A stretch of DNA of 64,000 bases from Ignelater luminosus. Lineage: Eukaryota > Arthropoda > Insecta > Coleoptera > Elateridae. Numbering within the stretch: position 1 is the stretch's first letter; each line of letters starts with the position of its first letter. Below, one piece after another: positions 1 through 11,260 of the stretch. The stretch lies in NCBI GenBank assembly GCA_011009095.1, contig VTPC01091068.1, positions 1-64,000 of the forward strand, in the 5' to 3' direction. The position numbers and the translations under genes are program-made. Below the pieces are notes generated by a model, which had not been told where the DNA came from, searched no databases, and saw only the letters and a list, made by a program, of their open reading frames with translations.

Positions 1-615
1 TTTTTATGGAAAATGCTTAACATACTTTTATTGACCTTACCATAGCCATTTTGAGTAAAATATCGGTTTCGGTTATTTTAGTATCGACAAGTAGTATCTA
101 CAACAGTGAATGTTTTATGTTCAAAGAAGTTTTTGTTTAAGTTCCAAACATTTCTAAATGGCATGTTTACCATCAGTGTTTAGCTTACTGCATCCTTGTT
201 AACGACCAATAAAAGAGATTGGCGGAAACCTGCAGCTTGCATATTTACTCATTAATTTTTTCACTTATTAGTTAGCTTTAACAGCCCATGTATTAAACAT
301 TACATTACTATTGCCTGAATGTTCGGATTCACAAATGCTTATACAAGTTTAGATTTCTTTATTATTTAATTTTAATGTTTATCATCGTCATTAACAGTCT
401 TTACTTCACATAACCTTATAATCTCTATCAAGAATTCACATATCTGTGCTTGGATATCAGTAATGCCGTTTTACAGGTACCTAATTATTGTTCCATTTGT
501 TCTCTTTTCCTTTTAATGCCTACTCTAAGGTATTTGTAATTATTAAATAAACATTTTTTTAATATTTGTAATTGTTATTTAGATAATAATGTGGTAATAA
601 CAAGTGAGAGAACTC
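1..615. other. AT-rich DNA, nothing recognised
   Basis: No reading frame of useful length, no transposon terminus and no RNA gene was recognised on either strand. Confidence 0.5.
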
Positions 616-646
616 TAATTATATCCTAGGCTCTAGGATATAATTA
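616..646. repeat. Perfect 14-bp hairpin with a 3-nt loop
   Basis: The 14 bases TAATTATATCCTAG at 616-629 are followed by a GCT loop and then by their exact reverse complement at 633-646. No run of T follows and no other TIR-bearing element was seen around it, so its role is unknown. Confidence 0.85.
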
Positions 647-3600
647 AAGCCAACTTTTCAGTCGAAATAACCTACTGTGCGTCGGAAAAAGAAAAACCAG
701 AGAACAACCTGTATAATCAATAACACGTTTAGAATATGCAGAAAATATTTCTCTGCAACTTCCTTAATAATTGTTTTTACATTTTGACAAATAACAACTA
801 TACATCTGAAAGTTGACATGTCTGCAAGCAACTTTGAAGGCCGATAATTCCGTAACTAAGACGAATAGACCTTAAGTTCTATTCTAGTGATCAGTTTGTG
901 GATGTTGTAATCACATCAGAGTCTTGGTAGGGAGAACTCTCTTCATCTAAGTAATAATAATAATTGTTTTTATTTTCCAGTCATTAGAAAACACCAAAAC
1001 AAACTTTTACGACAACAACATTAAAAGTAATGGATGAAAAATCACAAGAGCAAGCAAATGAAAATCTGTTTACTGCTAATATAAAGTAATTGTGACTAAA
1101 CCTTTTAATAAAGACTTTTGGTTTTAAAACCCAATCACTAGTCGAAATGTAATCTAGAAGGCAATAAAGTATTGAATAACACTTTAAGACTAATGTCCAC
1201 GATTAGAACGCAAAATAGGCAGTGTGTAACTTTACTTTCAGCAATTCTTGAAATCTAGAAAGCTACACTAAGCGCTCGCACTGATTTATTGCACCGGTGG
1301 CTTTTCTTTTAGTGCAGTCGTATTTTGGAAAATCTTTCTAGGATATTCATTTACTTCGTGAACAGGGACTGTATGAGAAACCTAAATTACTGAACCACAA
1401 AGCTTACCAAAGTTAATTATTAACTTAGATGCTATCTAAACACGTCGATATCAAGACAACCAAAAAATAAAACATGAACTGTACAACTAATTTGCCATGC
1501 TTTTGACCAGCATGGCATTTTGCTTACTTAATATGAAACCAAATGTAGGTAAAACTGGAGCTAGCTGATAGAGCTGAAAAGCAGAAACGTAAACTTCCCG
1601 CCTTACTACTAGATGAAATAGAAAATGTCCCATCAATGCTACCACAGTAAAAGTTAACCGCATAATACCAAGGAAGATGAGTTTTTTACTACTACGCATT
1701 GCGCTGTGCATTATTCAGTAATAAAATAGCCATTATGCTCCAAAATATTGCAAGCAACTTCCATGGTCCACACAGACTCTTTTTTCCCAATACAACCGGT
1801 AGGTCCAGGTTTAAGGCCCGATAATAAAATGGGCCTACTTGATTAAAGTCTGTACACGACAAATACTTGTGTATCCTAAATTACTTACAGTTTCAAAATG
1901 CGTACCCGTACATCGCTGAACGATCTAATTGAGAATTGTTACTTGCGTATCGGTTAAAATAAATAACCAAAGAACAACTTTGTTGTAGCAAAATAGTGCA
2001 CAAACATATAGACATTCCGGGTTTGTCGTGCCAGGAAAACACTAAAAAGCCGCAATATGCTACTTTGAGTGTCATAAACATTATTTGGAAGTTTAAAGAA
2101 AGTTTGAGCTCTCAGAAAGCGTCAGGATTGGGTTGTAAGAGTAAACTACCTAATTCAATAACTGCTCAGATCAATACACAGTTTACTCTAATCCCCAACA
2201 TCTCTATATAGGCCTGGTCAAAAAGGTAAACTGCTTCTATTTGCTAATCCAAAAAGTCAAAAATAATCGCGGTTTTAAACCTATATAATTCCATTATGAA
2301 ATGGCGGACAAAAACAACAGACGAAGACTGGGGCGAGGAAGCTGTAAGTCCGTCCCGCCGGCTTAACCAGAGATTTTGACTGTCTTCTTAGACAACGACA
2401 CTTGTATAAAAACCCACGTTCAGACTTCTAGTTTAGGATTTTTTGCCGCAAAGGTTTCGAAGGTGATTTCAATAGAGAGAAAGTAGAAGTGGAAGTAGAA
2501 ATAAGTTACCAAGTTTTCAAAAAAGTGCCTTGTCTGGCAAGGGATCTGTATGTGTTGTCGTCAGACTAGCGTTTTTACTTTTAAAGAACGCTCAATCAAA
2601 ATATTTATAAAAGTACGAATTAAGCCTAAACCATAAAGCAAAAATTCTTGAGGACACGTTGAAAAACCTAGAACATCGCACAGTTTAAGAAGAAGTTAAA
2701 GAAAATAACCGATGCAGTCAATGAGACTACCGTGCGGCGGCTGACGGAGATGGTAAATTGAAAATTGAACCGTTGGGATAATGAAGATTACGTTGTGTAA
2801 TTCTTTCATCTGTTCTATGCTATAAACGCTATAAACAAATACTCAAAAGGGTTTAATGTCTTCTAAATTGTACTCTCTATGAAAGATGATGCATGAAGTT
2901 TTTCGTCTGCAAACCTTAGTAGTAAACCTAAACACAACTATTAAAAATTTATATCTATTAAATTAGTTTGTTTGTTTTTTCAATTTGGGCACCAACTGCT
3001 TAGGCTATATGGCCCCGTGAATTCAAACTTAGACCCAAAAGTATTCTTTTCTAGTTCATTTTGAATTTACGTAGATTCAGTGTGGCTTCACTTTATTTAT
3101 GCCGTTTACACTATGCACAATATATGTGTGGCAGGTTACACCACCTAGGTCAATACTTGTTTGGTTATTATTCAATAGACAAAAGTCCGTGTTTAGTAAT
3201 ATCACGATATAGTGAATAGACATTTTAAGTGGCAACTTTCCTAATTCCTATTACTAAACTCCTGTAATCTTTTTAAGTGAATACAAAAATTTTGCAGGGT
3301 TATAATAGAAATATTACGCACCAAAACAATAGGTTTATTATAAGTTTATGACTGTTTTCTTTAAAACTGTTATTTGTGTTTGTTGTTTTGTGTTTCTCAA
3401 CCTCTATGCTAATATAGATTTTTAAATCCATGTTTTGTGATCTATTTAAAATATCGTTAAAAAGTAAACGCACTTCGTATCTGAAATAAATTGGAAAAAG
3501 AAAAATAAGCAAAAAAACTACGCAAGGGCTCAGAATAATGTAAGCACCTGGGAACTGCCCTAGCCAAAAATAGGCACTTCCACAGTATTAATAGAAAATT

Positions 3601-5792
3601 CTCGAATTAACAATCACATCAGATTTTAGGCAAGCTTCTTTTTCAGTTGCTTGGTATTTACTAGTTAAGCTTACTGTGAGCTGATTCACTCGGAAATAGA
3701 ATGACAGCACAATCGATAAGATTCTTAAATAAGCTGCTTCATTCTACAGAAATTAAGAAATTAGCACCTCTTGCTAATTTACTCAAAAAATAAGTAAATC
3801 GTACAAAAATTGACTTTTTCGCGCCTTTCAAATGATATTACACTGACATCGTTCGTAATAATAATAACTCACAAAATTTATTCGTAAATACCTCAGTTTT
3901 TTCCAACATAGTCGATGTCAAATATATAGGCCGAAAGAGTATAGGGAATTGATTTTTTATTAATGTTGATAGTTTCATGGTTATTTCAATGTTCTTGTGT
4001 AAAAAGAATACTCGTTTGGTCACAAACCTCTTACTTAAAGTACGAATGACTACTTATAGTGTCACACATGTGACAGTGATACTGATTAATTAATCCTCTT
4101 CATCAAGTAAATTGATATTTTTAAAAGAGACTACATGGCATATCTGGCATATCTAATAGTAAAGTTGTATAATTTTAACGTTAGCAGACTGTAGACATTT
4201 TTAAGAAGTATGTACATTACAGAGAAAATAAATGCAATGGAATTTTATTAAAATGTATCCACTTTACATAATATAATATTAAATATTATGTTTCTATGGA
4301 TGTGTTGTGGGAAAACAATCGACAAAGATGCGTTTGAAAGAATTTTCTTCTACAATCTTCTTTTATCAATAAAAATACAAGTTACAAGCTAAATTAATTA
4401 TTAAGGGTTTAAGTAAACCCAGTCTAAAAAAAAAAGAAAACAGCAATTAAGGTATGTTTGTTAAACAATTTGCATATAGCCTGTTAAATATCGTTTACGT
4501 AAATTCTAAAGACATGGCTAAACACTGTTAGAATGTGTAACCTAGATTAGAAAGGTAGATCCCCTTGGGATAACTCTAAGCTTTAATGAGGGCCTCCGTT
4601 TCTGGCATACTAGTATGCACTAACTATGTATATTCATATTGTTACAATATTATGGCGGAAGGGATCGCGGATATGTTGTTGAAGGCAGGATTACTACTGC
4701 GTGGAATTTAAATTTATCCTTTTTATTTCAAAATTATCACCCTATTGCTATTTATTTAACGGAACAGAACTACCATAAAAAATTAAACAATTAAACAAAC
4801 ATTCATTTGTTTGAACTAGCTACTACTATTTGAATTATTAGATTTGTTTAGTTTAATATATTAATAGTGTGAATAAAGATTGACCTGTTAAACATACAGG
4901 ATCTTCCTTTTAACATTGTAAAGTTGGGCAGGGTACATTTCCGGTTAAACTAGGAGTTGAATTGTAACATAAATATTTGTATTCAATCCGACATATGTCA
5001 AAATCATTCATGTAAGTACAAAATTTGTTTTAGTCCCAATAACAACAAAGATATTTACATAGATTAATTTTTCTACTACTCTATAGTAAGGTAAATAGGT
5101 ATTTGTTTCACGTAAAGCTACACGTTGTGTAACATCAAAGGGTTAAAATTACCATCTTAATAGGAGTTATCGGTAGAAACACAAAAGTACTTCAGATAAT
5201 ATAACCTTGATTTGTTTTGCAATGTATACACCTCGTTCAAACAAGTTTTATTCCACAATTTATTTTAATAAACTTTTATCAAAGCGACAAACAGTCGAAA
5301 TTATTTTTTGTTACTTCTAAAGAATATATTTTGCTCTTGTTTCATTCACTTGAAACAGGTAACTTTTTCTATAAAATGCAAAGTTTATGCTTCATTTGCC
5401 CCACTTTGAAATGAATCTTAGAAAATCTAGGTAAAAACACTTACTTTTGTTACGAAACTCCTAATGTACTTCATATTTATAATTTTCGTAGACATTCTTA
5501 GTATCACTTTTATTGAAAAACTTTACCCTTCTAGATGTCTCCGTTAAATTCTACAACAAAGATACCTTTAGATCTATAAATGATATTTAATCATTTGAAG
5601 ATTGAAAAATTTCTAAATAATTAAAATGTTTCTACGCCGTTTTCTTCCCAAACAGTAACATTCTTCGGCATTTTTTAATGGAGAATATGAATTATGCTTC
5701 AATACTTGATTAATTTATTTAGAAATGGTAGTACATAAAAATATCTAAAAAACTGAATTTATAAATAAAACTACCAAACGATCCACATGTCT
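647..5792. other. Intergenic or intronic AT-rich DNA, nothing recognised
   Basis: About 5.1 kb without a recognisable gene. The frames present are 60-75 codons, show no domain motifs and are what AT-rich random sequence gives. No long terminal inverted repeat was noticed by eye. Confidence 0.5.
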
Positions 5793-6281
5793 CTATTGAA
5801 ATGAACTATCCTTGTAATTGAGCACTTTCTGGTTGCACAATTTCGAAATATCCGTATTTGCCCAAATAGAAATAATACTTTCATTTCTATAATAAAGTTC
5901 AGGGTAAAACCTTTTCATATTTGCCATTCTCGTTTTAATTTTTTCTAATACAGTTCGGTTTTCATCATTTAAAGGGTAGGCCAAACACTTGACTCGACCA
6001 CTGTTACTTTCGTGGGTTACTAATCTTTCTACTTTATCTTCCTGATCGGTTGTTTTTAACTGTTTGCCTATAAAGTTTCCTACTAAACTTATATAGTACG
6101 TTGTCTTTTCTATTCCGTTATCTTTATTTTGATCAACCATCTCCAAATCAATATCTGTATCCGAGACTTCCAAATCCGAATCATAAACCATATTATCTAA
6201 AAGGTATTTGATTTTTACGTCAGATAACTTTGAGTTGAAATTCTCTACTTCTTCATCCTGATCTTGATTTTTCGGTTTCAT
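5793..6281 (-). CDS. Hypothetical 162-codon reading frame, unrecognised
   Basis: This is the longest open frame in the first 6 kb. The first ATG is at 6281; the frame stays open six codons further upstream but begins there with GTG. The N-terminal third is very acidic, with D/E-rich runs such as YDSDLEVSDTDIDLEMVD. The rest is mixed charged sequence with a short aromatic stretch (MKRFYPELYYRNESIISIW). I do not recognise a domain. Just upstream on the same strand the sequence reads AAAAACAG, which could be a splice acceptor, so it may be an exon. It may equally be a transposon relic or a chance frame. Composition is less extreme than the flanks, which slightly favours past coding use. Confidence 0.3.
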   Translation of the reverse strand: MKPKNQDQDEEVENFNSKLSDVKIKYLLDNMVYDSDLEVSDTDIDLEMVDQNKDNGIEKTTYYISLVGNFIGKQLKTTDQEDKVERLVTHESNSGRVKCLAYPLNDENRTVLEKIKTRMANMKRFYPELYYRNESIISIWANTDISKLCNQKVLNYKDSSFQ

Positions 6282-6299
6282 TCTAAGCCTGTTTTTCAC

Positions 6300-6789
6300 A
6301 AATATTGATAGAAGTTTTATGTCAAATTATACTGACAACATGATTTTTGGCAACTGCGATTAAGTATGCTCAAGATATCATTTTAAATTTGTGTAACTAG
6401 TAAAAATTATTCTCAAGAAATCTGAAAAGAATTATGGTATGCTTAGCTATATGGTTTACAAAATGCATTAGAATACAGTTAAATTCACTTTATTATTTGA
6501 CAGGAAAAGGCTGTGGATAATACCTCATACTTCCATTATATTCGTAAATTTCATCAACACAATAAAATTCATCTTACTGATTTAATTTTTAATATTAATT
6601 CGAAGACGAATGTCCAGAAGAAAAAATAAATATTTTTTATTCCTTATTATTGAGTATTTAACAGTACTTTTTCATTAGTAAAATAAAAATTTAATTACAG
6701 AAAGAAATCATTTATGACAAAACGAAATTTATATTTTTCCAAACAGTACACTTCAAAATTGCTATCAAAAGTAAGCTGGGATTCTGAAA
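6300..6789. other. AT-rich spacer
   Basis: Nothing firm is seen. The last ~100 bases may hold the decayed N-terminal linker of the downstream reverse transcriptase relic, but the reading is too broken to claim. Confidence 0.4.
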
Positions 6790-8348
6790 AATTGTATTAA
6801 ATTAGCTAAATTTAATTATTTTTATAGTAAAATTAATAACAGTAATAACCCGGCAAAAACTATTTGGAAAATATAAAAGGAAATACTAAACAAATCTTTT
6901 AATCATCTATTCAATTACACATAGGAAACGAGATTGTTACAGATTCAGATAAAATTGCTGAAGAATTTAACAATTATTTTATTAACGTTGCCACTAAGTT
7001 AATTTATCATTCTAATACACCCTGTTATACTGTCACGAATACCGTTTGTGTCAATTCTTTTTTTAACACTAGTAAATGAGATTATGAAAGTAACAAAATT
7101 AAGAAACAATTCTGCTGTGGGTATCGATAATATTCCAATTACTGTTATTAAGCCTGTAATTAATATAATTAGCCAACCATTAGCAAATATAATTACCTGT
7201 GGCTTTGAGTTTGGACATTATCCCACGCATTTTAAAACTGCGAAAATTACTCTTATCTATAAAAAAGGTAACAAACATAATCTCTCAAATTATAGGGCTA
7301 TTGCCATTCTACCAGCTTTATCCAAGATCTTAGAATCAAGTTTAGAAAATAAAATCTACGATTATTTTTTTACTATAAATTTATTTAATAATACCCAACA
7401 TGAATTTGGGAAACACAGATCCACATCCACTGCATTTCCGAAAATCATAAAAGTTCAACTGACTAATTAAGTTAAATAAAGGTAATCTTACTGGTTGTCT
7501 CAATTTAGATTTAACTAAAGCTTTTATGATAGACCATAATATGCTATTTCAAAAGCTTAAGCATTCTGATGTTAGAGGCATTGCTTTAAAATTGATTGAA
7601 TCTTATTTTTCCAATCGAATTCAAGCAGTAGAATTACCAATGCTAAATAATAATATAAATTATAAAATACTTTCAACAATATATTAATACAGGAGTACCG
7701 CAGGGTTTAATCCTTGGGCCGCTTTTCTTTATTATTTACATCAATGATTTGCCAGCATATATTAATGATTCTACTGAAGTATATGCGGATGACACTATCA
7801 TCAATACCAGTGACGACTTTAGACAATTTCAAATGTAAAATTAAGTGCTTTAAACCAAGCTTCTAAAAGGTTTACAAGTAATAAATTATCACTGAATTGT
7901 GAAAAAAACAAATTTAATAATATTCCATTTTCAAGCAATATAAATAGATATATCGTTTAAAAACCCAAATTAAAACAACCAATTAATGTAAAATATTAGG
8001 AGTGAGATTTGACAGTACACTGAATTGCGAAAATTACATAAACCATATGAAATTAAAATTGAATAAAGCCATTTTTGCATTGAGAAAACTCAGTGTAACA
8101 TGCAATATAAAAACTCTAAAATTAATTTACTACAGCTACTTTGAAACCATAATTAGATATAACATTCTAATTTGGAGTTGTCCAAGAAATATTATTGATA
8201 TCCTAAGATCACAAAAGAAAGCAATCAGGGCTCTGTTGAGATTAGAACCCTGTGTTTCATGCCGTAATTTGTTTAAGGAGCACAGAATATTAACAGTTAT
8301 TAATTTACATTTATACGAAATACTGTTTAGTCGAATATATATAGATAC
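6790..8348 (+). pseudogene. Degenerate non-LTR retrotransposon reverse transcriptase (Jockey/CR1-like)
   Basis: Remnant of ORF2 of a non-LTR retrotransposon, whose enzyme copies element RNA at a nicked target. Readable blocks, in changing frames, are: a linker region ending DKIAEEFNNYFINVATK (from ~6945); the first RT boxes NNSAVGIDNIPITVIKP and KGNKHNLSNYRAIAILPALS (7048-7470); motif A LNLDLTKAF (~7500), with its aspartate kept; [13 protein letters not shown] (~7692); the catalytic YADD (~7783); and a C-terminal connection region (8002-8348). At least three frameshifts and stops separate these blocks, so it is dead. The 5' half with the endonuclease is absent. The 3' end is cut off by the hAT-type insertion that starts at 8349. 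Clade assignment within the Jockey superfamily is uncertain; identity as a non-LTR RT is firm. Confidence 0.9.
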
Positions 8349-8785
8349 TAGTGATGTAACGAATATTCGTATTTGCGAATACTCGCATGTTTTTTGATAT
8401 TTGCATTCGCAAGAAATTATGCGAATATTTTGCAAATGTGTTTGGCAATGAAAAAGGAAAATATTCATGAAACGACAATGCAACTGCTAAGATTTATAAT
8501 ATTTTTATTTATATTTGAATAAAAAAGTTTTAATTAGGGAACAGTCTTGATGTTACTGACTTAAAATTACTTACTGATTAGCCTCATTAGGTACATCATG
8601 CAATTATCTTTTATTCTTAATTTTATTTATCTAAGCACCGACTCATGTCCATGAAATATGCTAGGCAAAAATCAAATTTAGGTAACTATTTACTTAAACT
8701 TACAAACTAGTATTCGAAAAGCCAATAGTCGCATTCGCATTCGCATTCGCGAATGTAGGAAATCCAATATTCGTTACAACACTTA
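8349..8785. mobile_element. Non-autonomous hAT-type element (437 bp) with 8-bp target duplication
   Basis: The ends read TAGTGATGTAACGAATATT and, inverted, TAAGTGTTGTAACGAATATT, so the TIRs are ~20 bp with one indel and one mismatch. The 8-mer ATAGATAC lies immediately outside both ends (8341-8348 and 8786-8793), the target-site duplication length typical of hAT elements. There is no transposase frame. The interior carries repeated GCATTC/CGAATG words near both ends (e.g. 8733-8752). It inserted into the reverse transcriptase relic, since the left duplication is still in frame with the RT reading. Confidence 0.75.
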
Positions 8786-8798
8786 ATAGATACATTCC

Positions 8799-9099
8799 AG
8801 CTTACATTAAATCTGGTAAAAGATTTTTTTTCTATGATTGTTTGGTATGGTAAGAGAAGTGTAAAACTAAGTTTGCGACCTTGAAAGCCCTGAGGGAACC
8901 TTTTAGTAAGCGTAGTAAGTTTTTTGCTTATAACTCTTAAACGACGCCTCCCAAAGAAACTCTTATACACTTCAAACTTAAAGTAGACAAGATTTCCTAC
9001 AAGATGCACTGCTCAAAGTCAATTTTATATAGTGTTAACCTTTTCCTACAGAACTTTGAAATTTGATAAAATTTTCCAAAAATCTTAAAATGCAGGTTT
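8799..9099. repeat. Left arm of a ~2.1-kb inverted repeat
   Basis: About 300 bases that reappear inverted at 10548-10878. Shared blocks include AGCTTACATTAAATC, AAACTAAGTTTGCGAC and GTTAACCTTTTCCTACAGAA, and the match ends at TGCAGGTTT. This arm lacks ~30 bp present in the right arm. Confidence 0.85.
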
Positions 9100-9382
9100 T
9101 CTCTCTCGCACTCGACTTCTTTGTGATCGTTTATGGTGCACGTTATATTTTTTTATGATGAATGGCCAATATCTGTATTGTAGAATTATGAATCTACTTA
9201 CATACATATTTGTAAATATAATAGTTTAGAGATCTTCAGGAAAAGAATAGTAAAAGCTTAAAAAAGTCGTTGTTATTTTTATAAGAAGTCAAACATCTGA
9301 AAAGTGATAATAATTAGATATAAGTATGTGATAATTATATTTTTAATCTTCTGAAAATCCTTGAGGTTCCACGTCGGTCTCT

Positions 9383-10616
9383 GTGTTCTATTCTTCCTCT
9401 TCCAGTCCTTCCTCGTCAACTAAATCTTTGACATCGACATCTCCCTCCTCGGTGACATCCTCGTCAACGTCCTCCTCAATTTCTGTTGGTGGGGCGTTGG
9501 AATGCCCGAGCAGTTTTTGCAGACTTTGGTGCACTTCAGTCCCGATTTTCAGCAGGTGCACGCACCGGTGCACCCTTTCTTGCAGCTGCAGAACACCATT
9601 TGCAGCAATGATTGGGATGCCGATTACTTTTTCATTTGACTGTGGGTGAGACCGATGCTGTCTCTTTTCCAACCTTATTCACGTGGGTCTAAGCTGTTCG
9701 CTAGCCAGGGCTGAACATGGAGGAACGTTCTGAAGCTGTGACTGTCAGCTGCATCCAGTGTTGGTGTCAATCTCGGTAAGATAAACTTGCCCTTAGTAGA
9801 CATCTAAACGAAGAGTCTCAGCTCATTGATCCCTTGGAATTTGGCCGCTCCAGTGTCGTACAATGTCATGAAAATCTTCTCGCCTGCTTCGTTGATTTGC
9901 GCTGTAGATGCAGTAGCCTTGTAAAACACAGAAGCGGCCTCCTTCAAGGCAGGGGTTTTTTCAATGAGAGCACGTAGCTTTATTTCCAGAGAAAGCATGA
10001 GCAAATAGAAGGTAGTTAGAGTCATACTGATACGATGAGATCGAGAAGTATGTATCACCATTGTCACTCCTTCCTGGTTTGAGAAGGTATACATTGTTTT
10101 TGGTGAAACTAGAAAGCCCTGACAGCACAACAAGCACGTCAACATCCTCACTGACGCTATCAAAACTGTTCGATTGCGACAAAACTGTATTGACAATGAG
10201 TAGATCCGTGTCCTCTGCTGCCTCCAACACTTGTACAGAGCCTTCTTCAAAATAAGTTTTCAACATTTGAATCAGGCGGCTCTTATTACTTTCATTCCCT
10301 AAGAACTTCTCTTGAAAAACAGCAGGGAGTGTTCTCTCATCCAACATGAAATCAGGTGGAACGAAGAACCTTTTCTGAGATTTTAGTTCCTCGCTGATTC
10401 ACATCACTTGGGTAGCCATCCAACACGACAATTACTGCTGATCCGTATTGCCTCTTGACATAGCTGACGTACTGTGTGAAGGAGAAACTCTCCATCCACA
10501 ACAAACATCTTATTTTGCAGCAACGACGTCTGGATATCTACAGGCTGAAACCTGCATTTTAAGATTTTTTGGAAAATTTTATCAAACTTCAAAGTTCTGT
10601 AGGAAAAGGTTAACAC
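9383..10616 (-). pseudogene. Broken gene for a PIN/FEN-like protein with cysteine-rich C-terminus
   Basis: On the minus strand, in several frames, one protein can be followed end to end. It starts with a segment reading QTSLLQNKMFVVDGEFLLH (~10616-10404), followed by AVIVVLDGYPSDVNQRGTK (~10440-10380). Next come acidic clusters EAAEDTDLLIVNTVL and SVSEDVDVLVVLSG (~10240-10100), then SNYLLFAHAFSGN (~9990). A helical stretch ending KFQGINELRLF follows (~9960-9804). Near the 3' end a cysteine-rich block reads FCSCKKGCTGACTC, stop, KSGLKCTKVCKNCSG, and a D/E-rich tail closes it. Conserved aspartates spaced like this suggest the metal site of a PIN/FEN1/XPG-type nuclease fold (inference). Similar proteins with the Cys-rich tail are, to my knowledge, highly multiplied in invertebrate genomes and behave like mobile-element genes; I cannot name the family. 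At least four frameshifts and one stop make it non-functional. Its 5' end lies inside the right inverted arm. Confidence 0.6.
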
Positions 10617-10878
10617 TATATAAAATTGACTTTAACCAGTGCATTTTGTAGGAAATTTTGTCTACTTTAATTTTGGAACGTATAAAATTTTCTGTAGGAG
10701 GCGTTGTTTAACAGTTACTTATAAGCAAGAAACTGAAAAAAGTACGAAAACTTCGAAGTTTTTCGCCTACCAAAGGTTTTCCCCGCGGCTTTCGAAGTCG
10801 CAAACTTAGTTTCACACTCCTCCTACCATAACAAACAATTCTAGAAAAAAAAATCTTTTACCGGATTTAATGTAAGCT
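10548..10878. repeat. Right arm of the ~2.1-kb inverted repeat
   Basis: Inverted copy of 8799-9099. It also contains the extra palindrome CGAAAACTTCGAAGTTTTTCG (10745-10765), which largely accounts for the length difference between arms. The inner end overlaps the 5' coding end of the PIN-like pseudogene, so the arm is either a long TIR running into the gene or an inverted partial duplication of it. No target duplication was found outside the arms. Confidence 0.85.
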
Positions 10879-11048
10879 AGACTAGTTGTACCTTTATGAA
10901 AATCGAAATGTAATAACAAAGAATCTCAATGTACACAATCACAGTACCAGAACTTGAAATTTTTATTTCAAAAATTATTTCAAAATTCTTTTGTATTATG
11001 ATAACCGTACGTCAAAGTGATATCATTGAAAAATCCCATTTGTTTTTA

Positions 11049-11132
11049 TAGATTTATTATTAATGATAATATATAAATATAAAATATATAATATATAGAT
11101 AAAAAAGGTCGTTATCATTAATAATAAATCTA
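11049..11132. repeat. 21-bp perfect inverted repeat around a 42-nt AT loop
   Basis: TAGATTTATTATTAATGATAA at 11049-11069 is exactly reverse-complemented at 11112-11132. It may be the relic of a small AT-rich MITE; no clear target duplication was seen. Confidence 0.8.
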
Positions 11133-11260
11133 TTTCAAAATTCATTTTTATATATAGGAATTACATGCTTCAACAAATTATCACATTCAATTTCAGCATG
11201 TAATTTAAAAAGATTTTAATAAAATACTTAAATTTATCAGAAAATCCGTTTTATAGCTTA

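Noticed and set aside
9383..9649. Serine-rich plus-strand 88-codon frame
   Set aside because: It is the antisense shadow of the acidic tail of the minus-strand PIN-like pseudogene (GAA/GAT codons read backwards as TTC/ATC and TCC-type codons).
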